Source of the DNA: Trichinella spiralis
Taxonomy: Eukaryota; Nematoda; Enoplea; Trichinellida; Trichinellidae
Direction of reading: 5' to 3'
Length of the DNA: 62,214 bases
Assembly (NCBI GenBank): GCA_000181795.3
Contig: CM012954.1
Location: forward strand, 1,833,499-1,895,712
Shown here: positions 22,442 to 33,597 of the stretch, in pieces
Position numbering within the stretch: position 1 is the stretch's first letter
Layout: every line of letters begins with the position of its first letter
Program-made: the position numbers and the translations under genes
Notes under the pieces: generated by a model
The model's input: only the letters and a program-made list of their open reading frames with translations
Databases searched by the model: none
Told to the model about the DNA's origin: nothing

Positions 22442-23929
22442 ATGAGTTATTATGACTGCGACATTGTTTATTATTACATATATGGCAAAGTAATGGGCGA
22501 GTTGCCACCTTTGCAAGAGATAATGGATTATATCAATTTGCTGTCATCAGATTATATTTGGCAGAGAGAACCTTTGAAATTGCAGGAGAAATCTCTCCCT
22601 GAAGTACACTATTGTGGAAATTTGCATTTTGATGACCACTTGGATGATGAGAAAATGGTTGTCTCTCTGCTGTTAAAAGTAACTGTTCGTTTTCCTAATG
22701 TATTGGTAAGATTGGTTGAGTTGGACTCGGAACTGCTGTTCACATTGCTTGCGAATAAAATTCCCATATGGATAACCGAACGAAATGCTCCTAATCGCGT
22801 TTTCCTTTCTAACGGTGAAGTTATGCTTATTCCTCAGGGTAAAACTGTCACTGATGTTGTCGACATTCCAGATGACGTTATACCTTTAAGTACAGCCTTG
22901 GACGTGGTTCGCAGATTTCCATGGATTTGTAGGACGTCGGCAGAGTATAAGCATCAACTTCTGAATGAAGTGCAACTTCAACAAAAAAACGAACATTTTG
23001 CAAATTGCATGTTACCGAGAGTATTGGCAGCCGCTTTACGTGTAAATCCTCAACTTGTATCCGATGCTGTACACGCTTTTAATTCTCAAGGCGTAACCCC
23101 TCGCACCATTAAATATCCACCTGTTGATTTGGTCAAACAGCCAGTCAGATTCAGCAAATGTTTATACGCAATGCTGTTATTTGGTAACAATCCATTGTTT
23201 GACAGCAATAATTGGCCATTTCCAAAGGTTGGCGGTCCTTTGTACAAGGCATATAACTTAGGCTGGAAATTAACATGCGGTTTTGAACTGTTGGACTCTG
23301 TAATCTCCGTTGAACAGGATGTGCTTGAACAACAACCGATCGAACGACCGGATGACAGTGAGAACTGGTTAGTTATCAGTGCAAATGAAGTGAATTTAGA
23401 CGGGGAACCAAATTATTTAGCAAAATCTCTGAAACGTTTTATGAAAAAGAAAAGTTCCATACGTGGTGTTAAGGTAGAGAAAAATGGTTTACATTTGAAA
23501 CCTGGTTTATACGCCAACCGTTTGAAGCGAGTTTTGGATTTAAGTGAAGATGAAGATGGGAGTGACTCTGAAATGGTAGAGGATTCATCTATGTCAGAAG
23601 ATGAGGATGACGATGACGAAAAGATGGATTTTAGCGCTTCTTGCAAAGAGATGCAATCTCTGATGGATGATATGGATCGTGAATTGGCAATGACTGATGT
23701 TGGACGCAGTTTTGAAAATGCAATGCAATACAGCGAAGTCGAAGGAAACAGTGGTACAATTCCAAGAGTGGATGTGGAGAAAAATTTGATTGATAATTTT
23801 TACCAGTCATATTATTCAGCAGGAGGAAACACTGGTGCGGCAGCGACTGTGTTGCATTCAATGAATGTGAACATGATACCGCCTACACAGAATGACTACA
23901 ATCTGGACAGCGATGATGAACTGAACTAA
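22442..23929 (+). CDS. ECD: Ecdysoneless homologue (SGT1/ECD family)
   Basis: A single uninterrupted frame of 495 residues. ECD proteins act in cell-cycle progression, p53 stability and pre-mRNA splicing through PRPF8 and the R2TP complex; in Drosophila loss lowers ecdysone. Family blocks in order: YIWQREPLKLQ (res. about 38), a PNRVFLSNGEVMLIP block (about 120), RVLAAALRVNPQLVSDAVHAF (about 195), FSKCLYAMLLFGNN and YKAYNLGWKLTCGFELLDS (about 240-285), then an acidic region with DEDDDDEKMDFSA and MQSLMDDMDRELAM, and the C-terminal block VDVEKNLIDNFYQSYYSAGG with LHSMNVNMIPP. The N-terminus (MSYYDCDIVYYYIYG) is shorter than usual before the YIWQ motif. It ends 189 bp from the convergent B9D2 stop. 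The lack of introns contrasts with its neighbours. Confidence 0.93.
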   Translation: MSYYDCDIVYYYIYGKVMGELPPLQEIMDYINLLSSDYIWQREPLKLQEKSLPEVHYCGNLHFDDHLDDEKMVVSLLLKVTVRFPNVLVRLVELDSELLFTLLANKIPIWITERNAPNRVFLSNGEVMLIPQGKTVTDVVDIPDDVIPLSTALDVVRRFPWICRTSAEYKHQLLNEVQLQQKNEHFANCMLPRVLAAALRVNPQLVSDAVHAFNSQGVTPRTIKYPPVDLVKQPVRFSKCLYAMLLFGNNPLFDSNNWPFPKVGGPLYKAYNLGWKLTCGFELLDSVISVEQDVLEQQPIERPDDSENWLVISANEVNLDGEPNYLAKSLKRFMKKKSSIRGVKVEKNGLHLKPGLYANRLKRVLDLSEDEDGSDSEMVEDSSMSEDEDDDDEKMDFSASCKEMQSLMDDMDRELAMTDVGRSFENAMQYSEVEGNSGTIPRVDVEKNLIDNFYQSYYSAGGNTGAAATVLHSMNVNMIPPTQNDYNLDSDDELN

Positions 23930-24002
23930 AATTGTGATCATTGACGAAAATATTTTGTTGAATTGAAGCGATAGATGATGTTTGTTTAGAGCATCAGTTG
24001 TG

Positions 24003-24008
24003 AATAAA
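24003..24008 (+). terminator. Poly(A) signal of ECD
   Basis: AATAAA 74 bp beyond the ECD stop codon, in the short gap to the convergent B9D2 gene. Confidence 0.7.
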
Positions 24009-24069
24009 AGCTGCAAATTGTTATTTGTTGTTTTCATGTCCACAATCAGTATTACAAGATTATCTTTTG

Positions 24070-24075
24070 TTTATT
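24070..24075 (-). terminator. Poly(A) signal of B9D2
   Basis: AATAAA on the minus strand (TTTATT on plus), about 45 bp past the B9D2 stop; a second copy lies at 24096-24101. The ECD and B9D2 3' ends therefore nearly touch. Confidence 0.55.
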
Positions 24076-24117
24076 ATCATATTAATATAGTGTTATTTAT
24101 TAAAATGAGAATTGAAT

Positions 24118-25174
24118 TCAATATTCAACGTCAAATTTATCAAAATGCCTAAGAATAATAGCTAGACGAAGGCGCAGTTTGCCAACGCTAACAGTGTTCA
24201 AGCGGCAACGATCAAATGGTGCCGAAATAACGTCCGTATCGACCACTTGAATTCCACTACCTAGCACCCAACGACGCAATTCTTGTTCAGCAGAGCCAAG
24301 CGGACGCCACATCGCACATTCGATCATATGCTCACCTGGAAACGTTGGAACGTGGCAAAAACCATAACCAGCTATACGCATCCTGCCCACTGAGTCCGAA
24401 CTCCAAACATGAAATTGCAATTTAGGCCAGCCTAAAGTGTATTTATTTAAATAAAAAATTCGTTAATATTTATTTCAAGAAATAAAGTTTATTGTTAATT
24501 TCTTTGTTTTATTATATTTGATTGTTAAATTAATTTTCAATTCACAAATAAAATTGCATACACTGAACTCAGGTTTCATTTCAAAATAAGACCATATAAA
24601 CAAATATAAATAAATTTTTCAGATTGAAATTCTATTCAAGTAAAATTAATTTATGAGTAGATTTTATAAGATTTATAGAAATGGAATTTGTAAAATTTCT
24701 CAAAATGTACAACATATTACGATTTTTAAATATTTGATCGTTAAATGAAATAATAAAAATTCATTTCAATTTCAAATTACACATCATACTGTAGCCACAA
24801 TGTTTTACCAAGGTAATCATTTGTTTGTTAATTATTTGGTATTTTGTTTTATATACATGTACACATATTGACTTCAAAGTAACTTGAATAAAAAAAATAA
24901 AGACATAGCCAACCTTGAATAGATTTTGTACACAGATGAATATCTATCGGATGTGCAAAAGTTGCATTGATTGAAGCAGAACTGAAAGCAATTTGTGTCT
25001 GTCCCGACATGCTGCCTTCCAAAACTCTCCAACCACCACCTTTAAAAATGAATACATTATGAAAATAAAAATAATTTTTTGTTTACCATATTTTAACGCC
25101 CAAACACAACTAAGACCATCTTCAGTAAAACCAACTGCATCCAGAATTTCGCCAATCACATGCAATTCGGCCAT
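24118..25174 (-). CDS. B9D2: B9 domain-containing protein 2
   Basis: Component of the MKS/B9 complex at the ciliary transition zone, which gates membrane-protein entry into cilia. Three exons on the minus strand: 25174-25087, 25039-24914 and 24431-24118, all joined in phase 1, giving about 175 residues, the usual size. It starts MAELHVIGEILDAVGF (human MAEVHVIGQI). The B9 domain fills the protein: HPIDIHLCTKSIQGWPKL, QFHVWSSDSVGRMRIAGYGF, CHVPTFPGEHMIECAMWRPL, and the C-terminal LAIILRHFDKFDVEY. The start is fixed by family alignment; the frame is open upstream but has no ATG. Presence of this gene indicates an animal with cilia, at least in sensory neurons. Confidence 0.95.
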
Positions 25175-25301
25175 CAGATAAATTTCTGGTCGGCTAACAG
25201 CTCGCTTTTGTCCTTTTGTCGTCAATGGATACGGAGGATGCAATCAGTTGAACTTGAATAACATTTATAACTTACAGTAAACTATTCACAATATTTTAAT
25301 A
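25175..25301. promoter_or_regulatory. Short bidirectional promoter, B9D2 / SLC39A9
   Basis: Only 127 bp separate two divergent start codons, so both 5' UTRs and core promoters must sit in this gap or overlap the other gene. No clear X-box (ciliary RFX site) was recognised by eye. Confidence 0.55.
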
Positions 25302-27113
25302 ATGGCAGAAGCTTTCAGTGTACTTTTATTATCTGTATTTATGTTTATTGGTTCTCTTATGATAGGCATTGTACCAACAATAGTCTCTTTACCGGAAGTA
25401 AGGCAAAATTCAATAAAAATATAAACAACTAAACAACACGTATATGGAAATTTCATGAATTTATGATAAAAAAAATTTTAATTTATCAGAAATTACTTAT
25501 ATGCATAGAATACACTGCTTGTTGATTTGAACGGCAAATATTTTTTTCCAAATCTTAAAAAGTATGGCATAATTATGAATTACAAAATCAATATTTGCAC
25601 TTTAATTAGGTTCTCAACAGTCGTAATATAGTTTTGAAATTTAAGCTAAGTTTCAAATTAGAATATCACAATGAAATTTGTGAAAATTCTCATTTGTGTT
25701 TTCAAAATTATGTCAAAAATGTTATTGTTATTGCATTTTTTTTGATTGGAAAGCGTTTTAGAATCGAATAAAATTATCTGGCGCTCTTGGGGCTGGCCTG
25801 CTAGTTGGAACCGCTCTTGGTGTCATTGTTCCTGAAGGAATTCATGCAATTCACGCATCTCCACGTATGTAATTTGGCACCTTTATTGTTACTAAGAGTA
25901 ATAAAGTTGCATTTTTTAATTTTTTTAGTTTCGTTTTATGTATAAATTTTAATATTAATCACTTACAAAAATTATGTGTTGCAGGTGATTATGACTAGCT
26001 CATGGGCTAGCTGTCATGTGAATTTAAGATATTGAATGAATTACCTAACTTTAATGTTGTTTGCATTCATAATTAGTTTTATACTTCAGATTTGAATGCT
26101 GAAGGGAAACATTTTGATCATTACGAAAATATTCCCATCAATAAAGATGTCAATGTAGTAAAGCAGTTTATTCCTCGTCCCAAAGGTAATTTTTTTGAAA
26201 ACAACACCAAAAATACAGCAATGGGAAAAGCAGATTTACATACTGCGCAAGAAAATTGGTTGATGCATGAATGCTCTGCGGTGAACTTTGAGGGAAAAAG
26301 TCGAATTATTGGTGTGACATTGTTGTATGGTTTCTTATTCATGTTCTTAATAGAACACATAACTGAACGATACACTCATGGTAAAATCAGCCCAAAATGT
26401 TTTTTGTTTTCAATGAATTTATGTTAGGAAATGATCGTGGACGTGTCAGAATCCATCACGGATGGATGGCGACTATTGGATTAATTGTTCATTCAGCAAG
26501 TACGATATTGCTGCATGTAATTTTTTTTATTCAATCTGTTTTATTGATACTGACAATTTAGCTGATGGAATCGCTCTTGGTGCTGCAGCATTTGCAGATT
26601 CATCTGTTACTTTCATCATTTTTTTAGCTGTTTTATTACATAAAGTATGAAATTGTTTAAAAATTATTCGAAAGTGAAAACGACTGAAACGAAGTTTTAG
26701 GCACCTGCAGCATTTGGTCTTTCAACTTATCTTCTAAATGAAGGATTTGAGAAGTCGAAAATAAGGAAGCTTTTGATTATATTCTCTAGTTCAGCTCCGT
26801 TAGCTACTTTATTAACATTTGCTGGCATAAGTCAGGTATTTATTATTTAATTTGTATATTTTTTTCAAACTACTTTGTTTCATTACAGGCTCAAATTGGT
26901 CACTCGGCGAGTAGCTCTTCCAATGTAATAGGAATATTGTTACTAATTAGTGCAGGTTCGTTTTTATTTGTCGCCACGGTGCACATTTTACCTGAAGTTA
27001 TTTCAAGCATTCGTTCAGCAGGAGAGACACGTTCTGCATGTAGTTTGGAACTGCTGAGTTTATTAGCGGGTTCTGTTATTCCAGTTTTGCTTACTGTCCG
27101 TCACGGACATTAA
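25302..27113 (+). CDS. SLC39A9: Zinc transporter ZIP9
   Basis: ZIP-family importer of zinc into the cytosol from the trans-Golgi or cell surface; also described as a membrane androgen receptor in vertebrates. Seven exons: 25302-25397, 25762-25864, 26090-26380, 26428-about 26500, 26562-26646, 26701-26835 and 26889-27113. Phases agree. Blocks in family order: [20 protein letters not shown] (helix 2), a cytosolic loop that is unusually long and Asn/Lys-rich rather than His-rich, [20 protein letters not shown] (helix 4, metal-binding His and Asp), [18 protein letters not shown] (helix 5, metal-binding His), [11 protein letters not shown], and the C-terminus LLTVRHGH. Vertebrate ZIP9 has a His-rich loop between helices 3 and 4; here most of those His are absent. 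The fourth exon donor gives Thr where others have Ala, a small uncertainty. Confidence 0.94.
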
Positions 27114-27962
27114 CGGGTGATTTGTTTCCCATTTTTAACTTAAATCAAACGTTTTGCATGGATAAATTTTCCACTTTCATCTGTTTAGAAATGTTAGAGA
27201 CGTTTCTTTTTTCATTTTACTGCGCTTTCTTTTCAGGTAAAGTTATGTTTCTTGAAATTTTCAAATTAAGTAAATTTTGCTTTCGACTAGTTCATCCGTT
27301 TGAAACAATTTCCGAAGTAAAGTTGAAAATTTGAAATGTATTACTGTAAACAACTTTTAAAAAAGTGAGTAAAATTAAAAATACAGAATTTGAATTGCTA
27401 GAATAAACATTAATTTATAAGCGAACTGAAATTTTAGTAACTACTAAACGTAATAAATGCTTCGACACTTATTAGTCACCACAAACAATTTTGAAGTTTA
27501 CGTTAAAGATTTTCAGGTTACTGAGGGAGCGAGCGGTCTGTACTATGCATACCACTCTGTCATTTATTCACTTAGGTTCCTTATTTCTGTCTGGCTGCAT
27601 TTTTTTGCTTGTATCGCATACGCTACTGGTAAGTTTGAATTCTTTATGCATTTTTGTCATGATTTCTTTTTCGCTCAAAAGCTTTTCATGTTGACATTGT
27701 TTTGAATAATTTGAAGTTCTTTTATTTTGAAATATGTAAATTTCAGTTTTATATATGGTTCAATGTTATAGTACTTGTAAACTGCATAACCGTAAGTGCA
27801 TAAATAATATTTTAAATATGCGAGTATTGTAATTTGACTTTTAGCTAACTTGTATGTTATTGGTTTTTATCATTCCTTGATAGTTTACTTTATGTATATA
27901 TTTTTTTACATAAGTTTATGGAATATATTTTAATTTCTGATGCATTTTTAAGATTTTCAAAA
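27114..27962. other. Intergenic gap between SLC39A9 and the YaaH-family gene
   Basis: About 850 bp. Contains the SLC39A9 3' end with AATAAA at 27402-27407. An open stretch at 27517-27630 behind a tttcag acceptor-like site encodes hydrophobic peptides in two frames but does not link in phase to either neighbour; it may be 5' UTR of the downstream gene. Otherwise AT-rich. Confidence 0.45.
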
Positions 27963-28894
27963 ATGACTGAACGAAATACTTGTTCATTGGAAAATTTGAA
28001 TTCAGCGACTGACAAACGTAGCCAGTTCGACAAACAATCGGTTGAATTCGACGTATATTTTGTTCTCAATAACTGACGAATAAATCATATACTTTACTGT
28101 TTTCATAATATGAAATATTCCCTTTTTTGTGTTTTCAGCGAATCATCCATATGCATCCGAAGTACTCTAATCCCGCTGCTCTTGGTCTGTCCGGTTATGC
28201 AATTGCTTCGTTCTACTTTCAACTATACAGTTTAGAAATAGTTGGTCCACATTTAACTGTCTGGTTGGCAATAATTCTTGGCGGTTTTATTCAGCTTTTG
28301 GCTGGTATGTTTTTAGACTTTTGAAGGAAAATATGAAAATGATGTTTTACTTAAAATGTATACGTTTTTTAGACATTGTAATGAATTTTTCCTTTTTCTT
28401 AAATTTTAGGTCTTCAAGAATTTTATACAGGCAACAGTTTTGCATACGCATGTTTTGGTACTTTCGGTGGAATTTGGATCTGTTTTGGTTTGCTTCTGTT
28501 TCATAGTAACAATTCCGAGGTGGATGCAATTCGCATGGATATAGGTTTTGCTTTGTGCATTTTTGCAGTTTATTCTGCATTGTTTTTGTCCGCAACGCTT
28601 ACTATGCCATTTATGTATACTGTCTTTTTTTCTGCTATTCTGATGAACCTTGTTTTCTCTATCCCAGCTCATTTCATTGCTAAAGAAAATGCAGTTTACT
28701 TGGAATACCTGAGCGCCGGTTTTTCGATGTCTGCGTGTTTGATAGCTTTGTACATCGTAGGTCACTTAATTTTTTTGGGCTCTGAGAATGAAAAATTTTG
28801 GCCCCTTGGTAGAACATTTTATGAAATTATGAAGCAAAAGAAGACGAACAAGAAGAAGCAGAATGCGAATATTGAAAATTCACCTCAGTCATAA
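27963..28894 (+). CDS. GPR1/FUN34/YaaH (SatP) family transporter
   Basis: Predicted six-pass transporter of acetate, succinate or ammonium type. Three exons, 27963-28052, 28139-28304 and 28410-28894, join in phases 0 and 1 and give about 246 residues. Residues 1-30 (MTERNTCSLENLN...) are a polar N-terminal tail. The family signature NPAALGLSGYAIASF follows at about residue 40, matching the NPAPLGLxGF motif of E. coli SatP and yeast Ato1. Next come TVWLAIILGGFIQLLAGLQE, YTGNSFAYACFGTFGGIWI (the family FGxxxFxxYGxFW region), further hydrophobic helices, and a Lys-rich C-terminal tail. Six hydrophobic segments are visible. The family is common in bacteria, archaea and fungi, and not one I expect in animals. 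The introns, AT-rich codon use and in-line position between two ordinary animal genes argue against contamination. Substrate not determined. Confidence 0.88.
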
Positions 28895-29017
28895 TTCTTC
28901 ATATAACAATTATTATTATCGTGGTAAAATTCAAATTCCATCGAATCCTTGTTATTTTTTCTTTAGATTCAATTCATAATGAATGAAAGTAAAATTATTT
29001 GAAATCATTTTATTCCT

Positions 29018-32000
29018 TTATTCGTTTTCCTCAAGCAATGTTTCTTCATTATCCAACTTTGGATGAATTGCCCGAAACAACGCTGCTAACTTGTCCATTT
29101 CGTTACGACGGGCATAGATATATTCAACTGTTTCCCACATCATTGCTATTGCATCTGAATCTTTGCTTACATTTAAACTGTAATGTTTTGACAGCGGAGG
29201 TGAAAAGCGGAAAATGGGGATTTTGCACGCGCTGCAATATTGCATCGCATGTTGCACACCGAATCCTGAAAAAAAACCTTTCTATAAAAAAAATCTGCCG
29301 TCACTTAATAAAGCAAATTTTATCACCATCTGTGACTGTAACCTGGGATATAACCAGTTTTATAATATCTATGATTGCCCCTATAAATTTATATGGATTT
29401 GATGATTTGATGTTTTTCACTTTGGTTGCCGTTCGCGGCTGCTGACCAGTACCAATGCTTAGAAGACAGCCAAGTTTTTCACAATTTTCAGCATTCTATA
29501 CCATCAAAGTAAAATTAATTTCATGATTTTACGTGAATAGTGAAGCTAAATTTAATTAAAAAAACTGTGATTACATCCTCCTCCAATAATTTGCTGTATT
29601 TTACAAAATCAGTAAGCGCCACTGCCGTTGGATTGTTTGCAATCAGACCACCGTCCATATATAGCTCATCTACAGTGGAAAAATAAAATGGCGCAGCAGT
29701 GGTACAACGCAGACATCTCCATAAAAGCACATCTTAATTTGAATTGATTAATAGATAACGTACAGTAATCTCAAAAAAGTAAAGTCAAAAAATAATTATT
29801 TAAAATAAAAGCTAAAAAAGAAGTTTTAATTATAATAATCTGTGAGTGTATGAATGAAAATCGAAACATCTAAAAGTACTGTTTTGGGCTTTTTATATTT
29901 CACTCATTTAATTCAACATGCTTTTCTTTATACTATCCATAATGAACTAGTAACTAGTTGAAATGGTTTGTTTTCGACTGATAATATTATACATATTTGT
30001 TTTATATTATTCATAATTGGAACATGATTTTGTTTGAACTTTGGCTAAATAAATAACTTACCTTCTGGATTTTGACATCCGTCGCTTTGCTTATCACTTT
30101 CCGGTACTATATAGTTACGCATAAGGTGCAACGTTGCTGGAAAATTGTCTATTTTTGATGTTGTAAGAAGTAATCTTAAAACGCATTTCATGTTTATAAT
30201 TTTAGTTCACTTTAGTATTATTTCAATTTTGATGTTATCAAGTTACATACTTGCAATTGCCGATCTCCGCCATTGTGGTAGATATCCCTACAAAACTTTG
30301 GAGCGACTTTTCAAAAGTCGACGACGGATACGGCGGCCGGAAACGTTCAAAAATCTCGTCTTTCAGTTGTAAGTATTTTCTTTGTGTATCTCGCAAAGAC
30401 ATTTCTTCAACAAAAATTTAAAAATATGTATCAGCGTGAAATTGAAAAGTAACAACAAACGCGACAAACTTAAGGCTAAAGAAGACGCTATTAGTCCTCC
30501 TGTACTGGTTCCAACTGCCCAATCCACGTAATTGTATACAGGAGCGTTAAGCCTTTTTTCCAACTCTATTAATATCTGAAAAAGAAATCAGACCGTACAG
30601 CATGATAAGCTATTAATTAATGCTGAAGTGTAAATTGGAACTGACTTGCAGCGCTATCAACCCTCGAATGCCTCCGCCGTCTATGGTGACCATAATTGAA
30701 AAATAATCTCCTTTCTTTATGTTGTTTAATACATATTCTGGATAATGCAAAAAATCTAAAAAATCGAAATGTGAAACACAAAATTCATCGACTTTCTTAT
30801 CAATAATGAAATAAGGATATTTGATATTTTGAAAAAAATTACCATTATTTTCTTCTGGCAGCGGTATTTCTTCAACGATGAACTCAGTGCAGAATTTCTT
30901 GTGGCTCAGAGATGAACGGTTGTGAATTTGGCAGGGAAAAGCGCCGTTGATCACAAGATACCGGACAAATTTTCTGAAATGAATTTTTCCAAATGAAACA
31001 AAATCCGATCCATACCAATGGAATAGCTCATTTGCATTTACTCGCTGGCGTCGGTGGGCAACATCGCGGCAATGTGCCGAGGAGTCTCGCCTTCACAGTT
31101 GACAACATTCGGATCAGCCCCGAAAACAAGCAGCGCTTTCACCAGTAGTTCATGTCCATTCTGCAAATTGAACAGAAATTAATGAAATTTGCTTGTTTGT
31201 TGTTGTTTAGCTGTTTACCGCAACGGCAATATGTAAACAAGTGTTTCCTTTGTTGTCGACGACGTTCACATTTGCGCCTTTGTAATAGAGTACCAAAACG
31301 CAGTCAAGTTTACCGGATGATGTGTGCACATGCAGTGCTGTTTGGCCGTCTTTGTTTTTAACGTTCACGTCGAAATTTGGGCAACAGTTTAAGAAAGCCA
31401 ATAGCGCCTAAAGGAAAATACAACAACAACAACATGCTTGAAATTCCCACGCCAAGTTTGAATTTACTTGCTTGCTTCGTGCAACATGCAAAGCACGGTT
31501 TCCTGTACTTTCTTGGACAACATCCGTAGGGTCATCCAATAATTTTACCACCGTTTCTATTGATCTTAAAAACATCCAATCGACTCTGTGAATTGCATTA
31601 TATTGAACGCATTACTTTCAACTTACTTTCCAGCTCTATGTGCTTTTTGTATCATGGCATGATGAAGCGGCGACAAGCCTTTTTTATTTCTGTCCATTTT
31701 GGCCCCATGGTGAAATAATAATAAAATGCATCCTGGTTTGCAAGCACCGATCGCTGTCATCATCGGCGAGTCGCCATCAGTGTCCAACGCGCTCAAGCAT
31801 TGTTTTCCGCTTTCAGTTAACATGATCTCCTTTAAATGTATAAAAATAATAGAATAATCAACACTGAAACGTTTATTATCATGATTATCACTTTGATCAT
31901 CTTTTCATTAGTCGCAGCAGCGTAATGCAAAGCATTCTTTCCGTTTTTGTCGATTTGCGTGGGCGGCACATTCAACCCGTGCATTAGATATTTCACCAGG

Positions 32001-32674
32001 CGGAAGTGGTTGTTTGCGATGGCCAAATGCAACGCACACTGACCTTCCGGACTAGAAGCTAATTTCAACAATCTGAACGTGATCAGACTGATAATATTTG
32101 AATATTGTAAAATTGAAAATGAAATACTTCTCCTTGTTTTCAGTTTGCAATTCCAATGCTTGAAAAAAAGGCATTATTCCCAACGAGGCTGCAACGTGCA
32201 CTGCTCTCCAAAGCGGATGTTCCTTGATCAAGGAGACTAGCTTTGATAAAGTTTTCTTACCTGAAGTTTTGTATTACTGGAGTAATTATTCGTTTTTTTA
32301 AACAGTGCTCTCGTCATACCGACTAGAAAAAATAACTCCTCAAAAGGATGCAACATTTTAATAAATTCCTTGCAGTCTTCTCTTTTGTTGAATCGGTGCA
32401 GGGAAACGGAACTCTCTTTCCAATTCAGCACAATGTGGTACGTTATTTCGCCCATGTCACTGGTTTTGGATTGAATTGAAAACTTGCCGAAACTTTCTTC
32501 CACGTTCATACGTTTCAGTACCTTTTTCGGAACAATGACCGAAATTGTCGGATCTTTCGGGAAGGTGAACATTATTCCAATGATTTTTTCTTTCACAAAA
32601 TCCCACGCACTGTCGCCGTCGTTTCCACTCTTCTGCTTCTTTTTCGCGTTCTTCTCGTTCATCTGTTCAGCCAT
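29018..32674 (-). CDS. PLA2G6: Ankyrin-repeat calcium-independent phospholipase A2 (paralogue A)
   Basis: Group VI iPLA2: hydrolyses the sn-2 acyl chain of phospholipids, with roles in membrane remodelling and mitochondrial lipid upkeep. About 14 exons on the minus strand. The N-terminal region ([15 protein letters not shown]..., start at 32674) leads into about seven ankyrin repeats: [72 protein letters not shown] and ETPRHIAAM. The patatin domain has the oxyanion motif DGGGIRGL near 30.65 kb, the nucleophile motif GTSTGG near 30.5 kb, and the dyad Asp in [10 protein letters not shown] near 29.66 kb. The C-terminal block [17 protein letters not shown] matches PLA2G6. An acceptor just upstream of the start (32698) and a donor at about 32898 indicate a 5' UTR intron. 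It is head-to-head with paralogue B, and its 3' end is 124 bp from the YaaH-family gene stop. Confidence 0.95.
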
Positions 32675-33597
32675 ACTTATTGCTTCAGTACGTATTCTGA
32701 AATGAGACATATGGAGAAGGAATAAAAAATTTGTTTTGGCATGTCCAATGAAATTGTACTTGTAAACTATTTGTTACAGTATGACAAATTGACATCTTGA
32801 ACAATTCTAATTTTTGAAAAGGTGTTATTATTTATATTTTTACTAGTTATTTTTTGTATATTCAAGGAATTGTGATAGAAAAAATAGTTTCCACTTACCT
32901 GCTGTAAAGTTGACAATTTTTTGAATTTGCGACCGAACTAGGCGTTGATTATCAGAGTACTCTGACTGAGGTTTGTGTTGACAATGGCTAAATTGTTTTC
33001 CGCACCGCAGAGTGTATGGACTTTAATGTGTTTTAAAATTTAAACAAAATTTTGAATTCGATTGAGCTTAAAGTGGAAATAGTTTAAAGTTTTAAAATGT
33101 GCAATACTTTTGAAGGAAAAATGATTGTTTTTTTTGTGTTTGCTTATTTTTCCATTTTATATCGACGATTACTTGTCAATTGTTTCGTAATTTCAACGCA
33201 GTGCTTTTAATCAGCAGTATAAATTTGCATTCCGATCGTGTATTTGTTTTCACTTATCAGTTGGTTGCGCCAGGCGCAGTGCGTGCAATTAGTGGCTTCG
33301 TTATCATCGTTTGTTTTTAATCGATGATGCTGCAAACGTCCAACAGATATTTCCTATTTTGGCCGTGTTTCTATTTAGCATTTGACGGATGAAGTGAACA
33401 GTGAAAGTAAAAAAAAACGACAAAACTGGAATAAAATTGTTGTCCAAGCAAACACGTTGATGAGTCATCGTTTTGCGATTGCGCTATTCGTTGTCGTCAT
33501 GTGGTGATTTTGCAGTTGTTCTCTGCGTTATAAAATACCGACTCGTCTCTTTGAGTTCATTTGAACTGTTCTGAAGGGAAAAAGAGAACTAATAATT
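32675..33597. promoter_or_regulatory. Shared upstream region of the head-to-head iPLA2 pair
   Basis: About 920 bp between the two divergent start codons. On the left it includes the 5' UTR intron of paralogue A (about 32699-32898). On the right a TATA box lies at 33529-33536, about 62 bp before the paralogue B start. The centre (33170-33500) is slightly GC-richer than the flanks. Confidence 0.55.
33529..33536 (+). promoter_or_regulatory. Candidate TATA box of iPLA2 paralogue B
   Basis: TATAAAAT followed by a short, less AT-rich leader and the ATG about 60 bp on. Position and sequence fit a core promoter; no comparable box is seen in front of paralogue A. Confidence 0.5.

Noticed and set aside
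27457-27705. Hydrophobic frames upstream of the YaaH-family gene as an extra first exon
   Set aside because: The exon at 27963-28052 has an ATG, a donor and the right phase. The upstream frames do not join in phase to it.
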